Origin: Streptomyces sp. NBC_00237 | GTDB taxonomy: Bacteria > Actinomycetota > Actinomycetes > Streptomycetales > Streptomycetaceae | NCBI RefSeq assembly: GCF_026342435.1 | Contig: NZ_JAPEMT010000006.1 | Span: 124,001 to 188,000 of the forward strand | Direction of reading: 5' to 3' | Length of the DNA stretch: 64,000 nt | Shown here: positions 40,140-48,617 of the stretch, in pieces | Position numbering within the stretch: position 1 is the stretch's first letter | Layout: every line of letters starts with the position of its first letter | The notes under the pieces: generated by a model | Seen by the model: the letters and a program-made list of their open reading frames with translations, nothing else | Databases searched by the model: none | What the model was told of the DNA's origin: nothing | Made by a program: the position numbers and the translations under genes

Positions 40140-41837
40140 TCACTTGGCGTCGGCATAGCACTCCACCTCCGCCACCGTGAACGGGAAGCGCACCGGGGTC
40201 TCCCCGAAGGCGATCCGCCCGGCCAGCTCAGCGGCCGCGCGGATCGCCTCCGCGACCGCCCCCGCCTCCTCGGCGGGACAGTGCACGATCACCTCGTCGT
40301 GCTGGAAGAAGACCAACTGCGCCTTCATCCCGGCTTGGTGCAGCGACTGCCGGAGTGCCGCGAGGACCAGCAGCATCCAGTCCGCCGCGCTGCCCTGGAC
40401 GACGAAGTTACGGGTGAAACGGCCCCGCGCCCGGCTGTTCCGGGAGGCGTATCCCGGGGCGAACTCGCCCTCGCCCGGCGGTGGCTCCCGGTCGGCCTCC
40501 TGGGGAAGGCCCGCCTCGCCGAAATCGTCGTCCGCCCCCGCCGCCGGAGGGCAGGTCCGGCCGAGCCAGGTCCGTACGAGACGGCCCTCCTCGCCCGCGC
40601 GCGCCGCGTCGTCCACGTACGCGACGGCGAGCGGGAATCTTCGGCGCATCGCGGCCAGGTTCTTCAGGCCGTCGCCCGATGTCTGCCCGTACACCGCGCC
40701 CAGCACCGCCAGTTTCGCCGCCTCGCGGTCGCCGGAGAAGGCCCGGTCGGAGACCGATTTGTAGAGGTCGCCGGGCTGTCCGGCCACGTCCATCAGGCCG
40801 GGGTCGCGGGAGATCGCGGCGAGTACGCGCGGCTCCATCTGGTCGGCGTCGGCCACGACGAGACGCCAGCCCGGGTCGGCGACCACCGCACGGCGGATCA
40901 CCTTGGGGATCTGGAGGGCGCCGCCGCCGTTGGTCACCCAGCGCCCGGTGACCGTGCCGCCCGGCAGGTACTCCGGGTGGAAACGGCCGTCGCGCACCCA
41001 GTCCTGGAGCCAGCCCCAGCCGTGCGCCGTCATGACGCGGTACAGCTTCTTGTACGCGATCAGGGGCTCCACCGCCGGGTGGTCGATGCCCTCCAGCTCC
41101 CAGCGCCGCGTCGACTTCACCTTGATCCCGGCCTGCCCGAACGCCTTGATCACGTCGGCGGGCAGCTCGGGGCGCACCCGGCGGCCGAACGCCCGCGACA
41201 CCTCGTCGGCCAGCTCCGCCATCCGGCGCGGGTCGCCGCCGCCCGTGTACCGCTCGCCGAGGAGTTCGTCGAGTACGGCCCGGTGGACGTCGGCCCGCCA
41301 GGGGAGGCCCGACCCGTTCATCTCGGCGGCGACGAGCATCCCGGCGGATTCGGACGCCGTCAACAGGCGCATCCTGTCCGGGTGCTCGGCCGCGTCGTGT
41401 CTTCGCTGCTGGTCGGCGTACACCTCCAGGAGGGCGTCGAAGGGGAGGTGCACGGGCTGCGGCTCGAAGAGCGAGGACTGCGATCCCGGCTCGGCGGCGC
41501 GCTGCGGCGGATCGGGCGGCACGGGGCGGTGGTGCAGCCGGGCGTGCGCGGCGGCGGCGGAACGGGGCTCGCCCCAGCGGCCCGCGTGCCCCAGGAGGAG
41601 GAGCTCGGCGTCCTCGATGTCGTAACAACGGTCCACCCGGACCCCGGCGGCGAGCAGGCCCGGGTAGATCTCGGCGGTGTTGCGCCACACCCAGCGGCCG
41701 ACCTCGGGGCGGGAGCGGACCGCCTCGGCGAGGTCGGGTTCGTGGCACGGCTCGGCGGCGGGGCGGCCGTCCCGGTCGAGCGGGACGAGCAGTGCCCCGC
41801 CCCCCTCTGCCGAGGCGACGGCCCACCGGTCGTTCAT
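40140..41837 (-). CDS. Family A DNA polymerase (stand-alone PolI-type)
   Basis: A 565-residue polymerase shorter than PolI (about 900) and without the 5' nuclease domain. Polymerase motif A is VADADQMEPRVLAAI, motif B is EAAKLAVLGAVYGQTSGDGL, and motif C is FFQHDEVIVHC. The N-terminal about 200 residues are a degenerate 3'-5' exonuclease-like domain. It corresponds to the second PolI of S. coelicolor (SCO3434 by memory), thought to act in repair. ATG at 41837 chosen; the open frame upstream is antisense to the DUF2786 gene. Confidence 0.9.
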   Translation of the reverse strand: MNDRWAVASAEGGGALLVPLDRDGRPAAEPCHEPDLAEAVRSRPEVGRWVWRNTAEIYPGLLAAGVRVDRCYDIEDAELLLLGHAGRWGEPRSAAAAHARLHHRPVPPDPPQRAAEPGSQSSLFEPQPVHLPFDALLEVYADQQRRHDAAEHPDRMRLLTASESAGMLVAAEMNGSGLPWRADVHRAVLDELLGERYTGGGDPRRMAELADEVSRAFGRRVRPELPADVIKAFGQAGIKVKSTRRWELEGIDHPAVEPLIAYKKLYRVMTAHGWGWLQDWVRDGRFHPEYLPGGTVTGRWVTNGGGALQIPKVIRRAVVADPGWRLVVADADQMEPRVLAAISRDPGLMDVAGQPGDLYKSVSDRAFSGDREAAKLAVLGAVYGQTSGDGLKNLAAMRRRFPLAVAYVDDAARAGEEGRLVRTWLGRTCPPAAGADDDFGEAGLPQEADREPPPGEGEFAPGYASRNSRARGRFTRNFVVQGSAADWMLLVLAALRQSLHQAGMKAQLVFFQHDEVIVHCPAEEAGAVAEAIRAAAELAGRIAFGETPVRFPFTVAEVECYADAK

Positions 41838-41984
41838 GATGCCGAGTGTGGCAGGGGGGTCTGACAACGAGGTCCGACGACGGGGACGCGGGCTGAGGCC
41901 GAGGCTGAGGCTGAGGTCCCGGCCCCGGCCCGCACGCCGGTCGGGGTATACCAGAGGGGTGAGCCCGACCGAGGAGAGACGACG

Positions 41985-43205
41985 TTGACCGAAGATGCCT
42001 TTCCGGGGGCGGACCAGGCGTTTTCCGCCCTGTACGGCACCGGCGACGACGACCTCGACCTGGGCGCGTCGCTGCTGGCCGCCGCCCCCTGGCAGGACGC
42101 CGGGCGCGAACTGCTGCGCCGGGGCGAGGAGTTCGTACGGCGTGCCTGGGACCGGGGCTGGCAGCCCGCCGACGTCGCCCGCCTGGTCCGCCGCGACCTC
42201 GACGAGCCCCACGTACGGTTGCTGGCCGACCTGGTGGCCGCCGAGCGGCGCCGGCACGGGAGCCAGGAGGTCCCGCCGCGCTGGCGCGCGCAACTGCGCG
42301 AGCTGGGCGTCGGCGAGGACGGCGTCTGGTGGAAGCGCGACGAGGAGTACGGCGAGGCGCTGGCCCGGCGCGAGAGGACCGACCGGTTCTCCCTCGCCAC
42401 CGCCGCCCTGGAACTGCTGCGGCTGCTGATCAGGCTGCCCTCGATCGAGCCCGTGGGGCCCGCGCCCGGTGCCTCCGCAGGCGTGCGGCAGGTGCAGGCG
42501 TCCCCCGACGAGCCGCGCATGCTCACCCGTATCCGCGCGCTCCTCGCCAAGGCGGAGGCCACCGACTACCCGGAGGAGGCGGAGGCGCTCACCGGGAAGG
42601 CGCAGGAGCTGATGGCGCGGCACAGCATCGACGAGGCCGTGCTCGCCGCACAGGGGCAGAGCACGGGCGGGCCCGGGGCGTGCCGTATCGGCGTGGACGC
42701 ACCGTACGAGACGGCGAAGGCGATCCTGCTGGACGCGGTCGCGACGGCCAACCGGTGCAGGGCGGTGTGGAACAGCGAGTTCGGCTTCTCCACGGTGGTC
42801 GGCTTCGAGGCGGACCTGGACGCCGTTGAGCTGCTGTACACCTCCCTGCTGGTGCAGGGGACGTCCGCGATGACCCGTGCGGAGGCCGAGCAGCGGGCGG
42901 GCGGCAGGAAGCGCACCAAGTCGTTCCGGCAGTCCTTCCTGACGGCGTACGCCAGCAGGCTCGGCACCCGCCTTGCGGAGGCCACCGAGCACGTGGTGGA
43001 GGAGGCGGCGGGGTCCCTGCTGCCTGTGCTGGCGGCCAGGGACGTCGCGGTGACGGACCGCGCGGAGCAGATGTTCCCGCGCACCACCTCCACGCGCGTG
43101 CGCGGGGTGACCGATCTGGCGGGCTGGGAGCACGGGACGGCCGCCGCCGACCGGGCGTCGGTGCCGGGGCGGCAGACGCCCCGGCGGGGACACATCCGGC
43201 GGTGA
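41985..43205 (+). CDS. DUF2786 domain protein
   Basis: A 406-residue protein. The DUF2786 core is RMLTRIRALLAKAEATDYPE with EEAEALTGKAQELMARHSID at about 170-215. After it comes CRAVWNSEFGFSTVVGFEAD, DAVELLYTSLLVQ and FLTAYASRLGTRL, the usual DUF7168-like companion region. Function unknown; the domain is widespread in actinobacteria and phages. TTG start after GAGGAGAGAC. It diverges from the polymerase gene with a 147-bp gap. Confidence 0.8.
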   Translation: MTEDAFPGADQAFSALYGTGDDDLDLGASLLAAAPWQDAGRELLRRGEEFVRRAWDRGWQPADVARLVRRDLDEPHVRLLADLVAAERRRHGSQEVPPRWRAQLRELGVGEDGVWWKRDEEYGEALARRERTDRFSLATAALELLRLLIRLPSIEPVGPAPGASAGVRQVQASPDEPRMLTRIRALLAKAEATDYPEEAEALTGKAQELMARHSIDEAVLAAQGQSTGGPGACRIGVDAPYETAKAILLDAVATANRCRAVWNSEFGFSTVVGFEADLDAVELLYTSLLVQGTSAMTRAEAEQRAGGRKRTKSFRQSFLTAYASRLGTRLAEATEHVVEEAAGSLLPVLAARDVAVTDRAEQMFPRTTSTRVRGVTDLAGWEHGTAAADRASVPGRQTPRRGHIRR

Positions 43206-43219
43206 GGGAGCCGGTGCGC

Positions 43220-43723
43220 TCAGCGCGCCAGGTAGGTGCCGCAGCGGTATGGCCCCGCCGTGCCCTTCCCTTCGAACGTCACCTGTACGTCGTCCGGGCG
43301 CACGCCCTTCGTCAGCAGCGACTGGGCGCGCGCCAGGGTGCAGACGAGCTGCCCGGTCGGCAGGTCGTCGATGCCTCCCGGAAGGATGGTCTCCGGGCTG
43401 CGCAGGACGACCCTGTCGCCGTTCCCGGTCACCTCGTAGGAGGGCGGGGGACCCAGCGGTGAGGTGAGTCCGCGCTTCTGCTCCGCGCTGTTGGGGCCCC
43501 CGGCGAGGTACTTCAGGGCGTCCGCGAGGTTCCTGACCGGTGTGAGGTCCGGCCGGGACACCCCTTCCAGCCGCCCCGACTTCGACACGTAGTACAGGCG
43601 CAGCCCCTTCGTCAGTCCGGTCGCCGGTTCGCCCGCCCCTATGACACCGGTCGGCTGCACCCCACAGGCGGACAGCAGAAGGGCGCACAGGGTGCCGGTG
43701 ACGGCGGCACGCGTACGGATCAT
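43220..43723 (-). CDS. Lipoprotein with GerMN-like domain
   Basis: A 167-residue lipoprotein: basic MIRTRAAVTGTLCALL, lipobox LSACG at about 16-20. The mature domain has GLRLYYVSKSGRLEGVSR and NLADALKYLAGGPNSAEQKRG, the GerMN pattern shared with LpqB. Its start overlaps the kinase stop by 4 bp. By analogy with LpqB and MtrAB it may tune the kinase from outside the membrane. Confidence 0.8.
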   Translation of the reverse strand: MIRTRAAVTGTLCALLLSACGVQPTGVIGAGEPATGLTKGLRLYYVSKSGRLEGVSRPDLTPVRNLADALKYLAGGPNSAEQKRGLTSPLGPPPSYEVTGNGDRVVLRSPETILPGGIDDLPTGQLVCTLARAQSLLTKGVRPDDVQVTFEGKGTAGPYRCGTYLAR

Positions 43724-45288
43724 CCGGCGGGCTCCTCTTCGTGGTGCTCTTCGTGGTGCTCTTCGTGGTGGCGGTGCGGCAGGCGCAGCGTGAACACCGC
43801 CCCGGTGACACCGTCCGTGCGGTTGGACACCTCGACGGTGCCGCCGTGCAGGCGTGCGTTCTCCAGGGCGATGGCGGTACCGAGACCGCTGCCGCCCGTG
43901 TCCGTCTTCGAGGAGCGCGTACGGGACGCGTCCGCCTTGTAGAAGCGCTCGAAGACGTGCGGCAGCACCTCGGGCGGCAGGCCGGGGCCCGCGTCCGTGA
44001 CGGTCACCGTCACCCCGTCCCACTCCGCCCCCACGGTGACGCTCACCGGGGGAGCGCCGTGCCGCAGCGCGTTGCCCACCAGGTTGGCGACGATCACGTC
44101 GACGCGCCGCCGGTCGGCCGCCGTCCGTACGCCCTCGGGCAGTTCGAGGCGCACCGCGTCCGTCCACCCGCGCAGCGCCAGGGACGCCCGTACGGTCTCG
44201 CCCAGGTCGATCTCGGAGGCGTTCAGCGCGGCCGCGCCCGAGTCGAAGCGTGACATCTCCATCAGGTCGTCCACCAGCCGGGACAGCCGGGCCGTCTCGG
44301 CGCTCACCGTGCGGGCCGCCTGTGCGGCGTCCGGCGGGAGCTGGTCGGCGTCCTCGTCGAGGACGGTGGCGACCATCGTCATCGCGGCGAGCGGGGTGCG
44401 CAGTTCGTGGCTGACGTCCGCGACGAAGCGGCGGGAGCGGGCGTCCTGCTCGCGCAGTTCACTTACGGAGGTGCGCAGTTCGTCGGCGGTGTGGTTGAAG
44501 TCCCGTGCGAGGTCGGCGAGCTCGTCGCCGCCCCGGACCGTGACGCGGCTGTCCAGGTCGCCCTCGGCGAGCCTGCGGGTGGCCCGCCCCAGCTCCCGTA
44601 CCGGACGCAGCACCGTACGCGCCGCCAGCAGCGCCAGCAGAGCCGCCAGCAGCACCACAGGGGCGATGCCGCCGCGCACGGCGTCCAGCACGCCCGTCGT
44701 GTCGTCCTGCTCGGGGCGCAGCGAGGTGGTGGCGTAGACCTCCAGGCCGGACGTCTGCTTGTTCTCGTACGTCACCGGAGTGCCCACCACGAGGTACGGC
44801 TCGTCCCCGTGCAGCACGCGCTGGAAGCTGGTGCGGTCCTTCGTCGCGACGGCGGTCCGCAGCGCCGGGGTGATGCGGGAGTCGTCGGCCAGCGAGTCGG
44901 AGGTCGCCTTCAGGTCCTGGTAGCGGGCGACGACGAGCGGGGCGCCGCCCAGGCCGTCGGAGACGCGGGTGGCGAAGGCGGCGAGGGACTGCACGTCGGG
45001 CGGCATGTCGACGTTCGGGGCGACGGTGTTCACCCGTTCCAGGAAGTCCCGCTGGAAGGAGTCCTGGGCGCGCTGGAGGACGGCGGTGCGCGACTCCCGG
45101 TAGGCGAGCGCGGTGGAGGTGACCGCGCTCACCAGGGCGACCAGCACGAAGGCCACCACCAGACGGGTGCGCAGCCCGCCGAGGAGATGCAGCCGCCTCC
45201 CGCGCCTCTTCGGGGTGCTGCTCTTCGGGGTGCCGCTCTTTGAGGTGCTGGGGGACGTGCGCGAGGGAGTGCCGTTCGCGCGCGTCAC
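43720..45288 (-). CDS. Sensor histidine kinase
   Basis: A 522-residue kinase. Membrane helix 1 is LVVAFVLVALVSAVTSTALA, followed by an extracytoplasmic sensor region of about 145 residues. Helix 2 is GIAPVVLLAALLALLAARTV, then HAMP (VLRPVRELGRATRRLAEGDL). DHp is FVADVSHELRTPLAAM with the phospho-His. HATPase has NLVGNALRHG, DAGPGLPPEVLPHVFERFY and TGGSGLGTAI. The tail is rich in His/Glu (HRHHEEHHEEHHEEE). The GTG start at 45288 overlaps the response regulator stop by 4 bp. The tail might bind metal (speculation). Confidence 0.88.
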   Translation of the reverse strand: MTRANGTPSRTSPSTSKSGTPKSSTPKRRGRRLHLLGGLRTRLVVAFVLVALVSAVTSTALAYRESRTAVLQRAQDSFQRDFLERVNTVAPNVDMPPDVQSLAAFATRVSDGLGGAPLVVARYQDLKATSDSLADDSRITPALRTAVATKDRTSFQRVLHGDEPYLVVGTPVTYENKQTSGLEVYATTSLRPEQDDTTGVLDAVRGGIAPVVLLAALLALLAARTVLRPVRELGRATRRLAEGDLDSRVTVRGGDELADLARDFNHTADELRTSVSELREQDARSRRFVADVSHELRTPLAAMTMVATVLDEDADQLPPDAAQAARTVSAETARLSRLVDDLMEMSRFDSGAAALNASEIDLGETVRASLALRGWTDAVRLELPEGVRTAADRRRVDVIVANLVGNALRHGAPPVSVTVGAEWDGVTVTVTDAGPGLPPEVLPHVFERFYKADASRTRSSKTDTGGSGLGTAIALENARLHGGTVEVSNRTDGVTGAVFTLRLPHRHHEEHHEEHHEEEPAG

Positions 45289-45983
45289 AGTGGCCCGAAC
45301 CGGTAGCCGAAGCCGCGCACCGTCTGGACGTACCGGGGCTTCGCCGGTACGTCCTCCAGCTTGGCGCGCAGTCTGCCGACCGCCGCGTCCACCAGCCGGG
45401 AGTCGCCCAGGAAGGTGTGGTCCCACACCGATGCGAGGAGCTGCTCGCGGTTGAACACCCGCCCCGGGGACGCCGACAGCTCCAGGAGCAGCCGCAGCTC
45501 GGTGGGCGGCAGCGGGACGGGCGTGCCGTTCTTGGTGACGGTCAGCCCCGCCCGGTCGATGCGCAGACCGCCCCCCTGGTCGAGGGGCGCTCCGGCTGTC
45601 TGCGGGGAGGGCTCCGCACGCCGCAGGGCGGCCCGGATGCGGGCTTCCAGCACGGGTGCGGTGACCGGCTTGACCACGTAGTCGTCGGCACCCGCCTCCA
45701 GACCGTTCACGATGTCCTGGTCGTCGCCGCGTGCCGTCAACATGATGACCGGCAGCGTCGTCGTACGGGTGCGGATGCGGCGGCACACCTCGAAGCCGTC
45801 CATGCCGGGCAGCATCAGGTCCAGCACGGCCAGTTCGACCTTCGTGCCCCGCTCCCCGTCCAGCAGGGCGAGGGCCTCCTCGCCGGTGGCGGCCGTGTCC
45901 ACGTCGTAGCCGTGGCGGCGCAGCACCAGCTCCATACCGTCCCGTACGGACGCGTCGTCCTCGATCAGAAGCACATGCGGCAT
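45285..45983 (-). CDS. OmpR-family response regulator
   Basis: A 232-residue regulator. The receiver domain has acidic pair IEDD, phospho-acceptor Asp in AVLDLMLPGMDGFEV, and Lys in DDYVVKPVTAP. The winged helix has PTELRLLLELSASPGRVFNR and VGRLRAKLEDVPAKPRYVQT with VRGFGYRFG. It heads an operon with the kinase and GerMN lipoprotein. It diverges from the lipoprotein/ABC exporter operon at 46118, whose promoter it may control. ATG at 45983 (MPHVLLIEDD). Confidence 0.9.
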   Translation of the reverse strand: MPHVLLIEDDASVRDGMELVLRRHGYDVDTAATGEEALALLDGERGTKVELAVLDLMLPGMDGFEVCRRIRTRTTTLPVIMLTARGDDQDIVNGLEAGADDYVVKPVTAPVLEARIRAALRRAEPSPQTAGAPLDQGGGLRIDRAGLTVTKNGTPVPLPPTELRLLLELSASPGRVFNREQLLASVWDHTFLGDSRLVDAAVGRLRAKLEDVPAKPRYVQTVRGFGYRFGPL

Positions 45984-46117
45984 GAGGGCGATCATGCCGC
46001 ACACCAGGGCTGGTCACAGGGCCTCGCACCAGGCGTGGGCGCAGGTCGGGGGCATTGTTACGTTCCCATCATGTGGCCATGGAGAGGTCATCATCCGGGG
46101 GCCCGAACGTGGTGGGC

Positions 46118-46786
46118 ATGACCTTCCCCATGACCTCGCGCAGGGCGAACCCCCGCGCCGTCGCCCGGCTGCGCCTGGCGTCCCTCGTGGCCGTCCCCGT
46201 CCTGGCCTTCTCCGTCGCCTGCGGTGGTGCTCAGGCCCCGGAGAAGGACGACGCGATCGCCGACGTGCCGTCCGCGCCTGGTGCGAGCGAGACCACGAGC
46301 GACACCACGAGCGACAGCACACCGAGTGCGAAGGCCCCCGCCAAGAGCGCCTTCTACGACGCGCAGATGACCTACATCCAGTGCATGCGTGCCAAGGGCG
46401 GCTACCCGGACTTCCCCGACCCCCACCTCGACGGCTACATGGACTGGGACAAGGTCAACGCGATCGGCTCCCAGCCCGGCCGCAACGAGGGCATCAAGGG
46501 CGGCAAGAAGGGTGCCTGCGTCAAGGAGATGCGGGCCGCCATGGACGCGGAGCCCAAGCGCGACCAGCAGAAGGACTACGAGTCGATGCTCGCGCACTCC
46601 AAGTGCATGCGCGACAACGGCGTCTCCCGGTTCACCAACCCGCAGATGTCCGGCGGCAACGCCATCCCCGGCGGCGATCCGAACCCCGCCGGCCCGGTGC
46701 TCGACTCCGAGTCCCCGGCGTACAAGAAGGCGGCGAAGACCTGCAAGCCGAAGCTGCTGCCCGGTCTGGACGGTATGCAGGGATGA
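46118..46786 (+). CDS. Lipoprotein with paired Cys-Met-Arg motifs
   Basis: A 222-residue secreted lipoprotein: basic N-terminus, hydrophobic LRLASLVAVPVLAFSVACGG with lipobox SVAC. A Ser/Thr linker follows, then a domain with two similar units, YIQCMRAKGGYPDFPDP and HSKCMRDNGVSRFTNPQ, plus Cys in GACVKEM and KTCKPK. The four Cys could form two disulfides. Similar proteins often precede adaptor/ABC operons in Streptomyces. It is coupled to the next gene (4-bp overlap). The start is uncertain: ATG 46118 or 46133. Confidence 0.75.
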   Translation: MTFPMTSRRANPRAVARLRLASLVAVPVLAFSVACGGAQAPEKDDAIADVPSAPGASETTSDTTSDSTPSAKAPAKSAFYDAQMTYIQCMRAKGGYPDFPDPHLDGYMDWDKVNAIGSQPGRNEGIKGGKKGACVKEMRAAMDAEPKRDQQKDYESMLAHSKCMRDNGVSRFTNPQMSGGNAIPGGDPNPAGPVLDSESPAYKKAAKTCKPKLLPGLDGMQG

Positions 46787-47868
46787 AGCGACGCGCCGTC
46801 TTCCTCGCCCTCGGCGCGGTGACCACCGCTGCCGTCGTCACCGCAGGTGTCCTCGTCCTCGGTGGCGGTGGCGGTGCGGACGCCAAGGCAGGACTCTCGC
46901 TGCCGGGCGGAACCGCGACGGTCGTGCGCACCGACCTGGTGCAGTCCAAGACCGTCGACGGCAAGCTGGACTTCGCACAGCGCCGCCCGGTCAAGGCGGT
47001 CGTCGAGGGCACCGTCACGGTGGCCGCCAGGGAGGGACGCACCCTCGGCCTCGGCGACACCCTCTACGAGCTGAACGACAAGCCGGTGACGCTCCTGTAC
47101 GGGCCGGTGCCGGTGTTCCGCGAGATGAAGGCGGGCGACAGGGGCAGCGACGTACTCCAGCTGGAGCGCAATCTGCGCGACTTGGGGTACGGGGAGAAGC
47201 TGTACGTCGACCCCCGGTACGACAAGGACACCGAGGCCGCCGTCAAACGGTGGCAGAAGTCCCTCAACCGGGAGCCCACCGGCAGGGTCGGCATGGGCGA
47301 TGTCGTCTTCCAGCGCGGCGAGGTCAAGGTCGTCTCCGCCGACGCGGCGCTCGCCGACCGGGTCGCCCCCGACAAGGTGGTGCTCACCGTCGCCTCCACC
47401 AAGCCCGTCGTACGGGCCGAACTGGAGCAGAGCGACGGGGCGCTCGCCGCCAAGGGCACCCGGGTCGAGATCACCCTGCCGAGCGGGAGGGGGGCGCAGG
47501 GCAGGGTGCTGGGGACGGTACGGCCGGAGGAGGACGGTGCGGCCGCATCAGGTGGCGGCGCGGGCAAGCAGGACGGCATCACCGTCGAGGTCGAGCTGAC
47601 CGGTGGCGGCTCGGCGGCCTCCGGGGAGGACGTCCGGGCGACCGCGAGCGTGAAGTTCGTCAGCGAGAGCCGCAGGGGCGTCCTCGCGGTGCCCGTGGAG
47701 GCGGTGCTCGCCCTGCGGGGTGAGAGGGGCGGCTACGGACTTCAGGTGATCGCGGGAAGCACCTCAAAGATGGTGCGCGTCGAGACGGGCATGACGGCGG
47801 ACGGACAGATCGAGGTCTCGGGGGCGGGCGTGCGTGAGGGCATGAGGGTCGGAGTGGCGAAGTCATGA
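46783..47868 (+). CDS. Periplasmic-adaptor-like protein with peptidoglycan-binding domain
   Basis: A 361-residue MacA/HlyD-like adaptor adapted to Gram-positives. The N-terminal signal anchor is residues 4-27. A peptidoglycan-binding domain 1 has GDRGSDVLQLERNLRDLGYG and DPRYDKDTEAAVKRWQKSLN. Beta-barrel segments follow to VPVEAVLALRGERGGYGLQV. It links the MacB-like permease to the wall. Overlaps neighbours by 4 bp on both sides. Confidence 0.85.
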   Translation: MKRRAVFLALGAVTTAAVVTAGVLVLGGGGGADAKAGLSLPGGTATVVRTDLVQSKTVDGKLDFAQRRPVKAVVEGTVTVAAREGRTLGLGDTLYELNDKPVTLLYGPVPVFREMKAGDRGSDVLQLERNLRDLGYGEKLYVDPRYDKDTEAAVKRWQKSLNREPTGRVGMGDVVFQRGEVKVVSADAALADRVAPDKVVLTVASTKPVVRAELEQSDGALAAKGTRVEITLPSGRGAQGRVLGTVRPEEDGAAASGGGAGKQDGITVEVELTGGGSAASGEDVRATASVKFVSESRRGVLAVPVEAVLALRGERGGYGLQVIAGSTSKMVRVETGMTADGQIEVSGAGVREGMRVGVAKS

Positions 47869-48617
47869 CAACGCCGTCCGTGCCCTCGCTGTCCGCCGTG
47901 CCGTACCCGGCCGTTCCGGCCGCTCCAGTCGCTCCAGCCGCTCCGGTGGTCGAGCTGCGCGGTGCCACCAAGTCGTACCCCGGCGGCGTCCACGCCCTGC
48001 GCGGTGTGGACCTGACCGTCCGCGAGGGCGAACTGCTGGCCGTCGTCGGTCCTTCCGGCTCCGGCAAGTCCACGATGCTCCAGATCATGGGCACCCTCGA
48101 CAAGCCGACCACGGGCACCGTCAGGGTCGCCGGATACGACGTGGACGAGCTGACCGACGCCCAGTTGTCCGCACTGCGCGCCCGCCACATCGGCTTCGTC
48201 TTCCAGCACTTCCACCTCGCGGCGGGCCGCGACGCGGTCGACAACGTCGCCGACGGGCTGCTGTACGCGGGCACCTCCGCGAAGGAGCGCAGAGCGCGCG
48301 CCAGGGAGGCGCTCCGCCGAGTGCGCCTGGACCACCGCTTCTCGCACACCCCGAACGAGCTGTCCGGCGGGGAGAAGCAGCGGGTGGCCATCGCCCGCGC
48401 CCTGGTGGGCGAACCTCGGCTGCTGCTCGCGGACGAGCCGACCGGAGCACTGGACAGTGCGTCCGGGGAGGTCGTCATGGAGCTGCTGCACGAGCTGAAC
48501 GCGGGCGGCACGACGGTGTGCGTCATCACCCACGACGACGAGATCGCGGACTCGCTGCCGCGCAGGGTGCGGTTCAGGGACGGGGAGATCGTCTCGGACG
48601 GAGGGGACGCCTCGTGA
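47865..48617 (+). CDS. ABC transporter ATP-binding protein (MacB/LolD type)
   Basis: A 250-residue ATPase. Walker A GPSGSGKST, Q-loop FVFQHFHLAAGRDAVDNV, signature LSGGEKQRVAIARAL, Walker B LLLADEPTGALD, H-loop CVITHDDE. An Ala/Pro/Val-rich leader of about 25 residues precedes the domain. Works with the permease that follows (4-bp overlap) to move a lipid, peptide or antibiotic out of the cell; the substrate is unknown. Confidence 0.92.
   Translation: MTTPSVPSLSAVPYPAVPAAPVAPAAPVVELRGATKSYPGGVHALRGVDLTVREGELLAVVGPSGSGKSTMLQIMGTLDKPTTGTVRVAGYDVDELTDAQLSALRARHIGFVFQHFHLAAGRDAVDNVADGLLYAGTSAKERRARAREALRRVRLDHRFSHTPNELSGGEKQRVAIARALVGEPRLLLADEPTGALDSASGEVVMELLHELNAGGTTVCVITHDDEIADSLPRRVRFRDGEIVSDGGDAS

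Noticed and set aside
41838..43811. N-terminal extension of the family A polymerase to 1223 codons
   Set aside because: The extra part is antisense to the DUF2786 gene and has no domain; MNDRWAVASAEG at 41837 is the family start.
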